Assembly (NCBI GenBank): GCA_027604705.1
Contig: JADHYV010000092.1
Coordinates: 1 to 62,838 of the forward strand
Length of the DNA stretch: 62,838 nt
Direction of reading: 5' to 3'
From: Allomyces arbusculus
Lineage: Eukaryota; Blastocladiomycota; Blastocladiomycetes; Blastocladiales; Blastocladiaceae
Below are positions 48,301-59,347 of the stretch, piece after piece (the first letter of the stretch is position 1; every line of letters starts with the position of its first letter). A program made the translations under genes and the position numbers. The notes under the pieces are model-generated. The model made no database searches, was not told where the DNA came from, and saw nothing but the letters and a program-made list of their open reading frames with translations.

Positions 48301-48524
48301 GGGCGACGACCGTGTTTACGCCCGTCGAGGATTTGATGATTGATGACACGGATCTCAAGAAGCGTCGTGCGCAGACGGCCTGGTGGATGGAGTGGCGCGG
48401 GTTGATTCCGTTGTTGTCGGGGTACACGATCGACCCGGACGCGATGGTGCCGTCACCGACGGGAGTTGCGCCGCCGCCGCCGCGCACGTCGGATCTGCCG
48501 TCGCCGACCAGATCGGACGGGTGA
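45381..48524 (+). CDS. PFK1: 6-phosphofructokinase, fungal type
   Basis: It phosphorylates fructose 6-phosphate in glycolysis. The 1,047-residue intronless protein has three parts. Residues ~9-155 are a glyoxalase/VOC-like domain (LSHVTLRAPDAATL, VFYTALGFQVV), found N-terminally in fungal PFK subunits. Residues ~235-640 are the catalytic half: GILTSGGDSQGMNAAVRA and GGDGSLTGADRL bind ATP, GSIDNDMSSTDMTIG carries the catalytic Asp, and VEVMGRHCGWLAL and LGHVQRGGSPCFYDR bind sugar phosphate. Residues ~650-1020 are the regulatory half, with altered equivalents (HIGAPAGGSNAATRA, ATISNNVPGTEHSLGSD, EVHGGNVGYLA, LGHLQQGGAPSPLDR). In the ATP loop, GGDSQG replaces the usual GGDSPG. The lack of introns is striking beside the intron-rich neighbours. 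Confidence 0.95.
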   Translation: MSTVPLEIPSLSHVTLRAPDAATLTDAKVFYTALGFQVVREEQGGIWLVYFTDPATSAPRAADAATRREVATPAVLHLRVADPDAPVPRVPAPDRLQSAPVSLCFTARSLRPLEHLVAAHNLRSDAAVRADGASYLYVADPLGNVVVFTNRAHPLAHRVLESASSPSSAGSPAPSVVIPWQPAVPVPYGAHDRLILQQRLAATASPVLPPDVHIQQDVTGPELALPVPAIATRKRRIGILTSGGDSQGMNAAVRAVVRMAHVKGLDPWAIYDGYQGLVDNVMRPLAWADVQGLLRLGGTVIGTARCLAFRERAGRLTAAQHLVENGIDALVVIGGDGSLTGADRLRAEWGSLLDELLETNRISQEQRETYAHLNIVGLVGSIDNDMSSTDMTIGCVSALHRICEAVDAIEATALSHGRAFVVEVMGRHCGWLALTAALASAADWLFVPERPPLVDNWEEEMCAHLKKLKDRGQKKILVIVSEGAIDKNLKPIKSEYVRDLLAAKLKFDARVTTLGHVQRGGSPCFYDRYLGTVQGVRAVDEILRATPETPSPMIGISNNKITVEPLVQAVTLTHAVSAAIEDKDFARAMELRDPEFATSFDTFVAMNNLPVNVTGGLGLGVARLPRTLAASPTQNAGDAPAPAAPESGTGLRIGILHIGAPAGGSNAATRAAALLALNRGHTPLAIYNGVEGLVRGDWKPLTRRIVQNWTARGGSELGTNREQPGAQLGLCAYQLQRAGIQALLFVGGFEAFTAMHALATARKEYPALCIPMAHIPATISNNVPGTEHSLGSDTALNAIVDACDKIKQSASASRKRVFVMEVHGGNVGYLATLGGLAGGSTAVYIPEEGVGLHRVQRDVDHLIRRYSAEGAATKEGRILLRNEAVSSTYTTDVLCSILRAEARGLFDARSAVLGHLQQGGAPSPLDRVRATRLAAMCVDWIENQAAQAMAEGEGKPALVYTTSKQSACVIGIQGATTVFTPVEDLMIDDTDLKKRRAQTAWWMEWRGLIPLLSGYTIDPDAMVPSPTGVAPPPPRTSDLPSPTRSDG

Positions 48525-49033
48525 AGGAGTTGCTGTTGCGTGTCGGGTTTGAGGATGGGCACTTGGAATCTGTTGGGTGGACAAGTCGGCGGCCAAGAGT
48601 GCTGTCGTGCAGGTGTTGGTTTTTTCCTGTTTGGTTTGGTTGGATCAGTTTGGTTTGAATTCGCGAGGGTCGTCTCCGTCCAGTTGAAGCTATATGGTCG
48701 AGAGCAAATGCAGCCGTCTCCTATCTGAACGCGTGTTGGGACGTGCCGTGATGGGCCGTTTGAAAGGGTTTGGAAGGACCTGTCGTCCAGGATGTGCACG
48801 CGAGTGAGGGAGAGGACGTCCGAATCGCAAACCGTCGTTGACTACTACAGTCCACGACAGTCGGTCAACTGTACGGTGGAGAGCATCAAGTAAACTGCGA
48901 TTTAGTCGGCTACTAATCAATATACAAATACCCAGCGCGCGATCCCCCGCTCGCCCGGCTGTGGTCACGCCATCAGCAAGCCAAGCACGAGTGAACGCGC
49001 ACAGGTCCCACGACCCCGCTCTTCCCCGGTCAC
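48525..49033. other. Intergenic between convergent genes
   Basis: It contains the 3' ends of PFK (+) and ADE1 (-). No coding frame was recognised. Confidence 0.45.
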
Positions 49034-50243
49034 TCACTTGCGCAATGCCGGGCCCGTGAGCAGCTTGAGCGCCATGTCGTACTTGGCCTGCGTCTCGCGC
49101 ACCACGTCGGCGGGCAACTCGACGCCCGTCTTCTTGTCGAACCCAGGCAGCGCCTCGAGGTAGTTGCGCACGTACTGCTTGTCGAACGACTCCTGGCCAC
49201 GACCAGCGGCGTACTTGTCGGCGGGCCAGAACCGCGAGGAGTCGGGGGTCAGCACCTCGTCGATCAGGTAGAGCGTGCCCTTCTCGTCGACGCCGAATTC
49301 AAACTTAGTGTCGGCGATCAGGATGTTGCGCTCAAGCGCGTATGCGGCGGCCTAGATTGTAGGAAAGAAAGAGGGGTGAGGTGGATGGCGAGTGGAGGGT
49401 GGGGCGGCGGGGAAAGAGCGGCTTACCGTGGTGTAGAGCTTGATGGCCACCTCCTCGACCTGCTTGGCGAGGTCGGCGCCGATGATTTCGGCCACCTTGG
49501 ACGGGTGGATGTTCTCGTCTAGTAACGTCGGTCGCAGCAAGCACGCCACTTGGTGAGATCGTCGTAAGCACGACGTGAACCACGTAGGACCGCCCAAACG
49601 CACCATGTTCGCCAAGCTCGGCCTTGGTACTAGGCGTGAAGAGCGGCGCCGGCAGCTTCTGCGACTCGACGAGCCCCTTGGGCAGCGGAATATCGCAAAT
49701 TGTGCCCTTGGCCTTGTACTCCTTCCAACCGGAACCTAAACCCCGCTCACTGTGGTCAGCTTCCCGCGTGCACACCTACGCGAGTAGTAAAGCGCGTACC
49801 CGTAATGTACCCACGCACAATGGCCTCGATCGGGAGCACCTTGAGCTTCTTGACGAGCAAGCACCGGCCATCGAGCTGGTCCTTGTACTGGCGCACCTTG
49901 GCGGGCATCTCGTCCATGTTGGCCGTGATCAAGTGGTTCGGGCACACGTCGCCGAGCACGTTGCGGAACCAGTGCACCGAAATGCCCGTGAGCACCTTGC
50001 CCTTGCCGGGAATGCCCTGCAGCCATGGTCGCGATCAGCACCAAATTCGATGAGCACAGATTAACGCGCGCATCGCACGCGCGAGAAGACGCTCTTTACA
50101 TTCTTCATGATCACGTCAAACGCCGAGAGCCGGTCGGACGCGACAAACAGCAGCGAATGCTCGTCGACATCGTAGAGCTCGCGGACCTTGCCGCGCGCAA
50201 TGAGCTTGAGGTCGGGGCAGTTGGACGTGATCACGGCGGCCAT
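49034..50243 (-). CDS. ADE1: SAICAR synthetase (phosphoribosylaminoimidazole-succinocarboxamide synthase)
   Basis: It joins CAIR and aspartate in purine synthesis. Exons 50243-50100, 50016-49800, 49735-49604, 49518-49427 and 49351-49034 give 300 residues, the normal size of the monofunctional fungal enzyme. Signatures: [14 protein letters not shown] (nucleotide loop), [45 protein letters not shown] and [32 protein letters not shown], the last containing the ATP/Mg and CAIR-binding acidic residues. The C-terminus includes the typical [12 protein letters not shown]. All four introns lie in homologous loops. It is tandem with PRP3. Confidence 0.95.
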
Positions 50244-50592
50244 GGTCGTTTTGCAGGTTGCAGGTGCTGAGCGGCGAGGTCCAAATTGATAGTCGTGCAG
50301 CTCGTGCGGGAGAGCGAGAATGGTTGGGAGCGATGGAAGCGGTTTGCAGCGGTTTGCAGCACTTCGTTGGCAAAGGGCCATGCGGGCCAGGGCGGGCCAA
50401 ACTGATCGCTGCCAACCGGAGCGGTGCGGGACGCGTTATCGTCAAAATGGCCGTTATTTGAACAAGAATGGCTAAAACCGGAGTCAAAATTTTCATTCCA
50501 CGTCGCCAACGATCCAACCGTGTCCCCGAAACGTCGAAAATAAAAAAGAAAAGGACGACAAGAACGGGCGGGTCGCGACGAACAGGGCAGGA
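50244..50592. other. Intergenic, ADE1 upstream region
   Basis: 349 bp between ADE1 and the 3' end of PRP3 on the same strand. No TGACTC-type element was noticed and no coding frame is evident. Confidence 0.35.
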
Positions 50593-52308
50593 TCAGTTGA
50601 TCCGTGGCGGCATCCACGCCTTGGCGAGGTCCCAATACTCCTGCACGCCCGCGTTGGCAAACATGTCGATGGCCATCTTCTCGACGGGGCACCCCTTGCA
50701 CCGAAACTCTTGGAAGTTGCGCTGCGGGACTGTGCCCTCCCAAATCAGCCAGCAGTGCTGCTTGTTCGGGTCGACATACGTCTCGTTCTCGTCGTCATCG
50801 TCGTCGTTGTCGCCCATGGCCACATCCTCGTTGTTATCCGCGTCCAAACTCGCCCACTTGATGCGCTTCAGCATGAGCTTCTTGAAGTGCCGCACGGCGC
50901 GCGCTCCGCCCTCGACCGCGACCACGTGCAGCTCGTTGCGGTAGAGCGTGGCACACCCCGTCAGTCCGAGCTGTTGAGCGTTGGTTACGACCTTGAACCG
51001 GGCCTTTGGGTGGGCCAAGTCGCGGCACTTGAAGATCGCTACGTGCAGTCCCTTGGCCTCGTCGCGCTGCATCTTGCGCGCCTTCTTCTCGCGCTTCTGC
51101 TCGGGCGTCAGCGCGCGCGCCTGGTTGGTCTCCTCGTGCAGCCGCTTGCGCGCCTCAACCTCGGCCTTGACCTTGGCCGCGAGCAACGTCGGGTCCTGGA
51201 CCGACTCGTTCTGCAGGACGCGCATCATGTTGGCCAGTCGCACCTTGGGCGGGTCCGGCGGCAACAGACCTAGCCGAATCTTATCCACCTTCTCGCGCTG
51301 CTCCTCCTCGCGCCGCTGCCGCCGCAACTTCTTCTGTTCCTTCTTGGTCAGCATCACTTGCCTTGGCGCCGCTGGCGCGGCAAACGGCGGCGGCAGCGGG
51401 ACCGGATGGTGCACGTACTGCGTGATCGGCGGCACAAGTTCTTTCGCAGCGTTCGACCCGGCCGCCCCCGCATCCGAAATGACGGCCATCGGCACGGGCT
51501 CTGCAAAATCAAACGCGCGCAAGTCGTCATTATCCGCATCGCCCAGCATGTCCTCGTACGTGCGGTACCCGACGGTCAGCGGCACGTCCCACCACTCGAC
51601 GAGCGGCGGCGCCGGGCGACGGACGGCGTCGTCGTCGGGCGCCGAGAGCAAGTCGAGCCCGGTGCCTACACCCGCGCGTTTCATCGCCTGCTGCACGCGC
51701 GCCTTGGCCTCAGCAATGCGCGCGGTCATGCGCATTTTCTCGGCTTGCGCGGCGTACTTGCCCGCAGGGACAAAATTGAGGGTAGCGCGCGCACGGCGCC
51801 GTTTGCCGGGGACGCCGAGCGACGGGTCGTAGTAGAGGTTGTTGCGAATGTCTTCCGGTGGGGTCATGTCGAGTGCGGCCGGGGCTGCGGGTGGTTGTGC
51901 TGCTTCCTGGTGGTTGCGGACGCATGGTGAGAGGAGCGATCGGGTGGACAAGACAGTAAGGTCTGAAGTACGTGCCTTCGCTGCGAGCAACGTCTTCTTG
52001 CGCATCTCGACGAGGTTTTTGATGGCGTTGAAGTCGACGGCGCCGCCGGGACCACGCGGCAGCGCTGGCGACTGCGTGAATGCCGTGTCCCGGCCGAGCC
52101 GCGGCGCGTTTTTCCAGTCATCGTTGGGCGTGTCGGGTCGTGAGGAGTCGGTGGCGCCAGACGGCTCGTCGCTGCTACTATTGTTGCTGCCTGCGTTGGT
52201 CATTGACTGGCTCGAACGGGATGGCTGCCAGACAGACGCGACGGACAGCTTGGGTCGTTTGTAGGCATCGACGCCGTCGTCGAGGTTGGGTCGTTTGCGG
52301 TCGCTCAT
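50593..52308 (-). CDS. PRP3: U4/U6 snRNP protein Prp3
   Basis: Prp3 binds U4/U6 RNA in the tri-snRNP. The open frame gives 571 residues. The PRP3 domain runs from about 170 to 400: YYDPSLGVPGKRRRARATLNFVPAGKY, then PPLVEWWDVPL (the conserved EWWD), and a long basic helix (LTKKEQKKLRRQRREEEQREK) with GLLPPDPPKVRLANMMRVL. The C-terminal DUF1115-like domain has ARFKVVTNAQQLGLTG, RHFKKLMLKRIKW, QHCWLIWEG and VQEYWDLAKAW. A 69-nt in-frame segment (51971-51903, GTACTT...AAG) may be an intron; removing it gives 548 residues and the frame alone cannot decide. It shares a 247-bp divergent promoter with TRM61. Confidence 0.93.
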   Translation of the reverse strand: MSDRKRPNLDDGVDAYKRPKLSVASVWQPSRSSQSMTNAGSNNSSSDEPSGATDSSRPDTPNDDWKNAPRLGRDTAFTQSPALPRGPGGAVDFNAIKNLVEMRKKTLLAAKARTSDLTVLSTRSLLSPCVRNHQEAAQPPAAPAALDMTPPEDIRNNLYYDPSLGVPGKRRRARATLNFVPAGKYAAQAEKMRMTARIAEAKARVQQAMKRAGVGTGLDLLSAPDDDAVRRPAPPLVEWWDVPLTVGYRTYEDMLGDADNDDLRAFDFAEPVPMAVISDAGAAGSNAAKELVPPITQYVHHPVPLPPPFAAPAAPRQVMLTKKEQKKLRRQRREEEQREKVDKIRLGLLPPDPPKVRLANMMRVLQNESVQDPTLLAAKVKAEVEARKRLHEETNQARALTPEQKREKKARKMQRDEAKGLHVAIFKCRDLAHPKARFKVVTNAQQLGLTGCATLYRNELHVVAVEGGARAVRHFKKLMLKRIKWASLDADNNEDVAMGDNDDDDDENETYVDPNKQHCWLIWEGTVPQRNFQEFRCKGCPVEKMAIDMFANAGVQEYWDLAKAWMPPRIN

Positions 52309-52555
52309 CGTGCAGCTGGTCGGGGTTCAAACGAGAAATTGAGGAGCGTGGTTGGACGTGATCGTATCCGTGTCGATGACATGGAGAAGACGCGCTGGGA
52401 AGCGCATGGCAACGGCCCAGGTGACTTGACGTGAGTAGCGCGCACCTTTTGGCCACCATCGTGATCGCAATTCGCGACCACGGCGACGAGCGCGTCAACG
52501 ACAGCGAACACCCCAACAGCGCCTGTTTTTGGCTGCAATCCATTTAACTACAATC
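52309..52555. promoter_or_regulatory. Divergent promoter region of PRP3 and TRM61
   Basis: 247 bp between the two start codons. No clear core element is visible. Confidence 0.45.
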
Positions 52556-53720
<1,165 letters not shown>

Positions 53721-54498
53721 ATACAGCCCGTCTTGTCAAGCACTCAGAATGTTGGATTTCTGGCCGATTTGACATTGGTACGCCGCCGCAACGGCTTGCT
53801 GTCAGAAACAATCACGCCCCCGCACTCGCCCTCGCGCCCTGCCGCTGCTGGCCGCTGCGGCGTTGCAGTCCGGTCGGCCTGCTTCGAGAACAAGGGCGCC
53901 AAAGACGGCCCTCCCCTGTTAATTTCGCCACGGAGAATGGATTGTCCTGCAAGTTCAATACATAAACAATGTCGACGGCCATTGGCACGTTTTGGTGTTG
54001 CGTAAGATTTCGAGTGGTCTTAATTTTTCATTTTGGCAACCTTTTGCGGCTGGCCGCTCTGGCTGGCCTTTCTCAGATCCCTCTCCTGCTCGCTGGGTCT
54101 GGTCTGGTCGCTCCGCCCTTCACCCCGCGCTCTCGTCTTCGACATTGCTGCTCCTGCTCGACCAACGCCTCCGCCAACTTCCAGCAACCGCACGCAGTCG
54201 CTCGAGCACGCTGCCGCGCCCAATTTCGGCCCGCTGCGACCAAACAAGGATCGGCATCAGCGACGTTTGGCCCACGACTCGGCGCTCCACCAGTCAGTCC
54301 AATAGCCAGCCAGTCAGCAGTCATCCAGCTCCGTGGTGACAGCAAGAAGCGACACCCAACGTTGCCTTGTCCCGTTGCACCACGCGCTCGTTTGTGCAAC
54401 CAGCGCACCGGGTCCTGTCTTTGGTTCTACCTGGTCAGTCGGTCAGCTCCGCCGCCGGCCTCACCCCCGCTTCGGGCCCCGATTCTGCTCGGCCACGC
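53721..54498. other. Upstream region of the SUZ-domain gene
   Basis: No coding frame was recognised. The last ~400 bp are pyrimidine-rich and probably a long 5' UTR. Confidence 0.4.
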
Positions 54499-56056
54499 AT
54501 GGAGACGGCCATGACCTCGGCGCAGCAGCAACCGCCCGCCAAGGCACCGGTGATCGAAGACATGTTTGCCGTGCTCGGCCCTCCTCGCAAGGTGCGCTTT
54601 GCTGACGCGGCCGGCCGGTGTCTCTACTAGCGTCGTCGCCCACCACCCAATTTGACCGTGATACCCCCGTCATTGCAGGTCGCTGACGAGTCTGCTCGCC
54701 TGTGGGAGAGCGCGTACGTGCCCCTCCACACGAATTTATCGATGGGTTGCGCGCTGGACGCCGCCTTTTCTTTCCACCGCGCAACTGACCCTCGATACCC
54801 GATGCTGTGCGCAAACGCTTCCCATAACCAGCAACGAGGACTCGGTCGTGACCCCGACTGAGCCCGCCAACGTGACGCCCGCGATTGCCGGCCCGCTGCG
54901 CATTCTCAAGCGCGCGGCCCCCGACCGACGAAACCAGCGGTCCACCTCGACGCAGCAGCCGGCGCTGCAGGACCTCGAGTCACTCGCGCGGCAAAAGGAA
55001 GAGCAGTACCAGCGTGCGCGCGAACGTATTTTTGGGTCCTCGTCGTCGCCGGCGTCGAATGACGCGGCTGCGCCCGATACGGATGGCGCGTCGTCGACTG
55101 GGTCCGGGTCGATAGCCGAGGGCGGGAGCAAACCGCACGACTCGCCCAGGCGGTACGGGTCACCGCACCCGGCAGCGGCCAAGGTGGTCGCGGCAGGGGA
55201 CGACGATGCGGGACCGTCGAATGCGCGCCGAAGTAATAGCCCGAATGTCGCTAATGGTGGACTGAGACGCACGCCGTCGCTGCGCGCATCGGCACCGTCT
55301 CCGTCACCGGCGGCGGCCGCGCGGCTCGCATCAGCTGGCGTCTTGCTCCAGCCGCAAGTCGTGCCCGCAACGGCAACCGTACCAGTGCAAGTGTCGGTGC
55401 CCGTCCAAGTGCAGGTCCCCGTGCAAGTGCAGGTGCCGATGACGCTGCAAATCCCGTCCTACCCGGCATCCGGGCGCACGTCGCTCGCCTCATCTGCAGC
55501 GCCATCGCCATCAAACGAACTTCTCTCCGCCACGGCCGCACCCGCCGTCCCGCAACTTCCACTGGCCGTTGTCAACTTGCCCGGCGTGCCGCACTACGTG
55601 ATCCCGCACCCGCCGCCGCTCAAGGACATTAGCGCACTCAAGGATGCGCTGCCGCGGCCGCCACCGCCGCCGTTCCCGCTCATCCCGCTCCGGAATCCAC
55701 CGCCGTACCTGATGCTGCAGGCGCCCGCGGCGTTCCCGCCACCGCCGATCGCGTCGCCCGCGCAGAGCCCACTCATCGGGTCGGCGACCATGTTGCCCGT
55801 GCACGCGGCCGTGGTGCCAGGACGACCCTATGTCTTGGCTGCACCGGCCGCGCCGATCATGTTGCCGAGTGGCGGGGCGGTGGGGGCGCTTGAGTCGGGC
55901 ATGGCGGCGCTAAATATGGGCGGGAACCCGAATCCGAACCCGAATCCGAATCCGAATCAGCGACGTGGACTGGGGCACGGACATGAGGTGCGCAGGACAC
56001 GGTCGAATGGGAGCAGTACGCGTGGCCGCGGGAGGTTGTGGCGGCCGTCGGATTAG
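54499..56056 (+). CDS. SUZ-domain RNA-binding protein (SZRD1-like) with long Pro-rich tail
   Basis: Exons 54499-54591, 54679-54713 and 54832-56056 give 450 residues. The N-terminus has VADESARLWESAN, like the EVAESWEEA of animal SZRD1. The SUZ domain covers about 60-115: PLRILKRAAPDRR, then LESLARQKEEQYQRARERIFG, the conserved basic RNA-binding end. Animal SZRD1 has only ~150 residues. Here ~330 more follow, rich in Pro, Ala, Ser and Val, with VPVQVQVPVQVQVP repeats, Pro runs and an NPNPNPNPN repeat, ending Arg/Gly-rich (HEVRRTRSNGSSTRGRGR). The second exon is 35 nt. The role is likely mRNA binding, but it is not characterised in fungi. Confidence 0.8.
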
Positions 56057-56843
56057 GCTGCCTCGCACTTGGTCGGCTAGTCGCTGTCCTCCTTTCCTCC
56101 CTCGCTCTCTACCTCCTCCTGCTCCCTTGGTGTTTTGACGAGCTGTTCTGCTCTTTCGCCGTGTCCTTCCTCTTTTTTCTTTCTCTCTCTTTTGTTCGTG
56201 TCCACAGTTTTTCTTTCGTTTGTCGTCCTCTCTGCTGCACGATGCCCCGCCGTTGCCGCCCGGCCGATGCGTCTCCGTCGCTTCGTTGCTCGCCGACGCG
56301 AGCGCGCGGCCGGTCGCCTCGTTGCTCGCCGACGCGAGCGCGCGGCCGGTCGCCTCGTGCTCGTACTATTTGAATGACAACAGCCCAGTGATCCGGATAG
56401 AAATGTATCAATTTTACTTGGTTGTCAGGCACGCGTCTTTTGGGGAGCATTGCGTCACGTTGTGTTGGCAACCTGACCCTGGACCCTTTGCTCTTTCACC
56501 AGAGCTGCACCAGCAATGACCCATCGCATCAAGCCCGGGGGAAAAGTGTTTTGCAGGGCCTTCGACCTCAGGTCATTCTGATCGTCGATGACCCGTGCCA
56601 GGCTGTGTCGCACGCAACCCTGCGCCGTCGGCGTTGTCGGCGTCCATGCCATACCCGCACGCGTGATGCTCGCCTGTGGTATAAAACCTGCAGTGTCCCC
56701 CCCTTGATGAACTCGAGCACTATCAGTTTGTGTTTCGCCGGCAGCAGCAGCAGCAGCAGCATTCTCGCAAGTCACTTGCACTCTGCAAGTCAGCACCAGC
56801 ACCAGCACCAGCGTCGGCATTCGCAACCACCAGCACCATCACC
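56057..56843. other. Intergenic, with a 36-bp tandem repeat
   Basis: A CT/T-rich 3' UTR-like stretch (56080-56240) precedes the tandem repeat. No gene was recognised. Confidence 0.45.
56285..56356. repeat. Perfect 36-bp tandem duplication
   Basis: Two identical 36-bp units, 56285-56320 and 56321-56356, beginning GTTGCTCGCCGACG. Being a multiple of three, it keeps frames open on both strands, but none looks coding. Confidence 0.9.
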
Positions 56844-57547
56844 ATGGGCGTCGTGATTCCGCTCCTCAAAGATGTCCCGAGTATTCCCGTCCTTGCCGGG
56901 ACCATGGCCATTGCCGCCGCCGGCATCCTGTTCCTGAGGCAACGCAGCGCTGCTGCCGACGCTGATTCCGACGCCGACGAGACGACCGCCGATGGCAAGA
57001 AGCGCACCGTGAAGAGGTGTCCGTCGAGGTACGCAGACGCCCAACGCACAGCAACTGCCGCGCCGTTCCCCACACTCAGCCCCCACCCTGTCCCGATATT
57101 AGCGAGCGTAAGGGCGCCAAGTCCTCGTCCTCCGACAGCGCCACGCCCGCATCCCCGTCGTCGGCACCGGGGGCGCGCGTTTTCACGCCCGAAGAACTGG
57201 CGCAATACGATAATTCCGACCCGAACAAGCCCGTCTACCTGGCGATCAAGGGTGTCGTCTATGACCTGACGTCGAACCGCGAGACCTACCCCAAGGGCGT
57301 CGGGTATGGGATTTTTGCGGGCAAGGACGCGTCGCGCGCGTTGGCCAACAGTTCGCTCGACGAGGACATGTGCGTGCCCGAGTGGGAGGATTTGCCCGAG
57401 GACAAGGTATGATATGGGTTGGTAATGAGCGGCGGGGAGGGCGGGTGCTGACGGATTTTGGACCGCGTGTAGATCAAGGTGCTCGACGACTGGGTCAAGT
57501 TTTTCACGAACAAGTATCCGATTGTCGGGACCGTGACGAGGAAGTAG
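56844..57547 (+). CDS. DAP1: Cytochrome b5-like haem-binding protein (Dap1/PGRMC family)
   Basis: Family members bind haem and support cytochrome P450 enzymes of sterol synthesis, usually at the ER. Exons 56844-57028, 57103-57406 and 57473-57547 give 187 residues. A TM segment at about 13-32 (VLAGTMAIAAAGILFL) is followed by an acidic/Ser linker. The b5-like domain begins RVFTPEELAQYD and has KPVYLAIKGVVYDLTSNRETY, GYGIFAGKDASRALA and VLDDWVKFFTNKYPIVG. The tyrosines that bind haem in PGRMC1 have counterparts in VYDLT and YPKGVGYG. The first donor could also be 57014 (15 nt earlier, same phase). Confidence 0.9.
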
Positions 57548-57932
57548 GCCGCGAAATTGTCGACGTAGAGATAATCCGATCCAGTTTTGCCCATCCTCTT
57601 GCCACTGTGCGTCGTTCTTCTTGACCGGCCGGCATCGTTCGCGTCGCACTACTTGCATACGTGTCGTGGCCGTGCACGCTGGGTGTCGGAGAGCGGGAAT
57701 ACATAAATACGCGGCAGAAAATTAAGAACGCTCTGGAGAGGCAGAGTCTCAGGAGCCTCCTGGATTAAGCGCATCACGCGTGCAGAGTGCCCCCAGCGAT
57801 GCCCTGCACGTGCACGACGGGACTACGAGCGATCAGACCGTCGACCCAACCCGCCAATCATCCTCGAGCTGGACCATCACCGTCGTCGTCCCGACACCCG
57901 ACACGACACTCGCCGCACCCCGGCGGCGCGGC
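57548..57932. other. Upstream region of SLD5
   Basis: The frame of SLD5 is open through part of this stretch (from about 57780), without an ATG. Otherwise nothing is seen. Confidence 0.4.
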
Positions 57933-59347
57933 ATGGACCACGACGCCGACATCTACGGCACTGCGGCCCCCGGCGACGCTGCACGCCCAGCAGCAGCTTC
58001 CAGCTCCACCAGCGTCAACGCTCCCACCGCCGCGAATCCCGCTCCTCCCGGCGCCGCCAGTGCCGCCCGTCGCCGTCCACGGTCGCCGCACGCTGACCTC
58101 GCCCTGGCCTCGCACCGCCCAACCCGTCGTGCCGCGCGCAGCGACCCAGACAACGAAAACCAGCCGATCTTTATCATGGACCCAGCGACTCCGCCGCCAC
58201 GACGCGTGATCAACACGACTGTGACCCCACCGCCGGCCACGCCGCCACCGGCCACGCCCGATCACGCGAGGCCTCCGCCGCCACGAGCACGCAATTTTTT
58301 TTTGCCAGATGACGACGATGGGCTGTTTGGGTCGCCGGGATCCACGCCCGGGCGGGGTGGAGGTGGAGGTGGAGGTGGAGGTGGAGGTGGAGGCGGAGGC
58401 GGGGATGGGGGCGGTGGGGATGACGATTTCATTGGAGGTGGGGGTGGGAATGGTGGGCCGGATTTCAGCATGGATGACATGGACGACATGGACGACGACG
58501 ACCGGTCGGACCTCGCGCGGCTCACACAGGCGTGGATCAATGAGCGGTTTGCGCCCGAGATCTTGCCGGTTGCGCAACCGTGTTTTGATAACGTCATGGA
58601 ATTGCTCGAGCACCAGGTGCGTCTTCCTGGTGGTTGGTGACGATAACGGACGATTTGGCTGACGCGCGCTCTTGGTTTGGCCTCGTCGTGGTGGACGTTG
58701 GCGATCAGGAAGATGAGTTGCTCAACGAGCAGCCGACGACGCCCGACGCGAACCTCGTGCAGGTGATCAAGTCGATTGAGTTGGAGCGCGTCAAGTTTGT
58801 GATTCGAAGTTACTTGAAGACGCGCATCTACAAGGTCAGTCGTCGCTGGGGCATGGAATCGATGCTATTTTCGAATTGCTGACGGGAAACGACCTCTTCT
58901 CCACCCGGTCTAGATCGAGCGCTACGCCTTCTTCCTCACGTCCGAGGCACAGGCCGCGACGACCCGGCAACGCTTGACCCCGCCCGAGTGGGAGTACCTG
59001 ACGCGGTACGCGACGTTGCTGCGCACGCACCTGCACGAAACCGTCGCCAAGCACTTGCCCCCAAGCTGCCAGGCCGTCGACGAGGAGTCGGATTCGGTCG
59101 ACATGGGTGGGTGCGCTCACTCGCGCGCGTACACACCATGGCGAACCACAGACTGACAGTGCTCTTGTGCGTAGTGCGAAAACCGCCCCTCGACGCGTCG
59201 GTCTTCATTCGCGTCGCCACAGATATTGGCGACGTGCAGTTGCCCGACGACGACGAGCCCATCACGATGCTGCGCGGCGAAATGTACCTCGTACGGTACC
59301 TGGGCGTGCGCGACCTGGTGCTGCAGAATAAAGTAGAATTGCGCTGA
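57933..59347 (+). CDS. SLD5: GINS complex subunit Sld5 with long N-terminal extension
   Basis: GINS, with MCM2-7 and Cdc45, forms the replicative helicase. Exons 57933-58616, 58709-58834, 58914-59106 and 59175-59347 give 391 residues. The Sld5 core starts near 195: LTQAWINERFAPEILP, DNVMELLEHQEDELL, IKSIELERVKFVIRSYLKTRIYKIERY, then TPPEWEYLTRYATLL and KHLPPSCQ; the B domain is PPLDASVFIRV to MYLVRYLGVRDLV. Sld5 is normally ~220-300 residues. Here about 190 extra residues precede the core: Ala/Pro/Thr-rich, PATPPPATP repeats, FFLPDDDDGLFGSPGS, a run of ~16 Gly and an Asp/Met acidic stretch. A later start cannot be excluded, since no ATG choice is confirmed by homology. Confidence 0.9.
58359..58455 (+). 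repeat. GGA/GGT/GGC minisatellite encoding poly-Gly
   Basis: Repeated GGTGGA-type hexamers inside the first SLD5 exon encode the glycine run. Confidence 0.85.
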
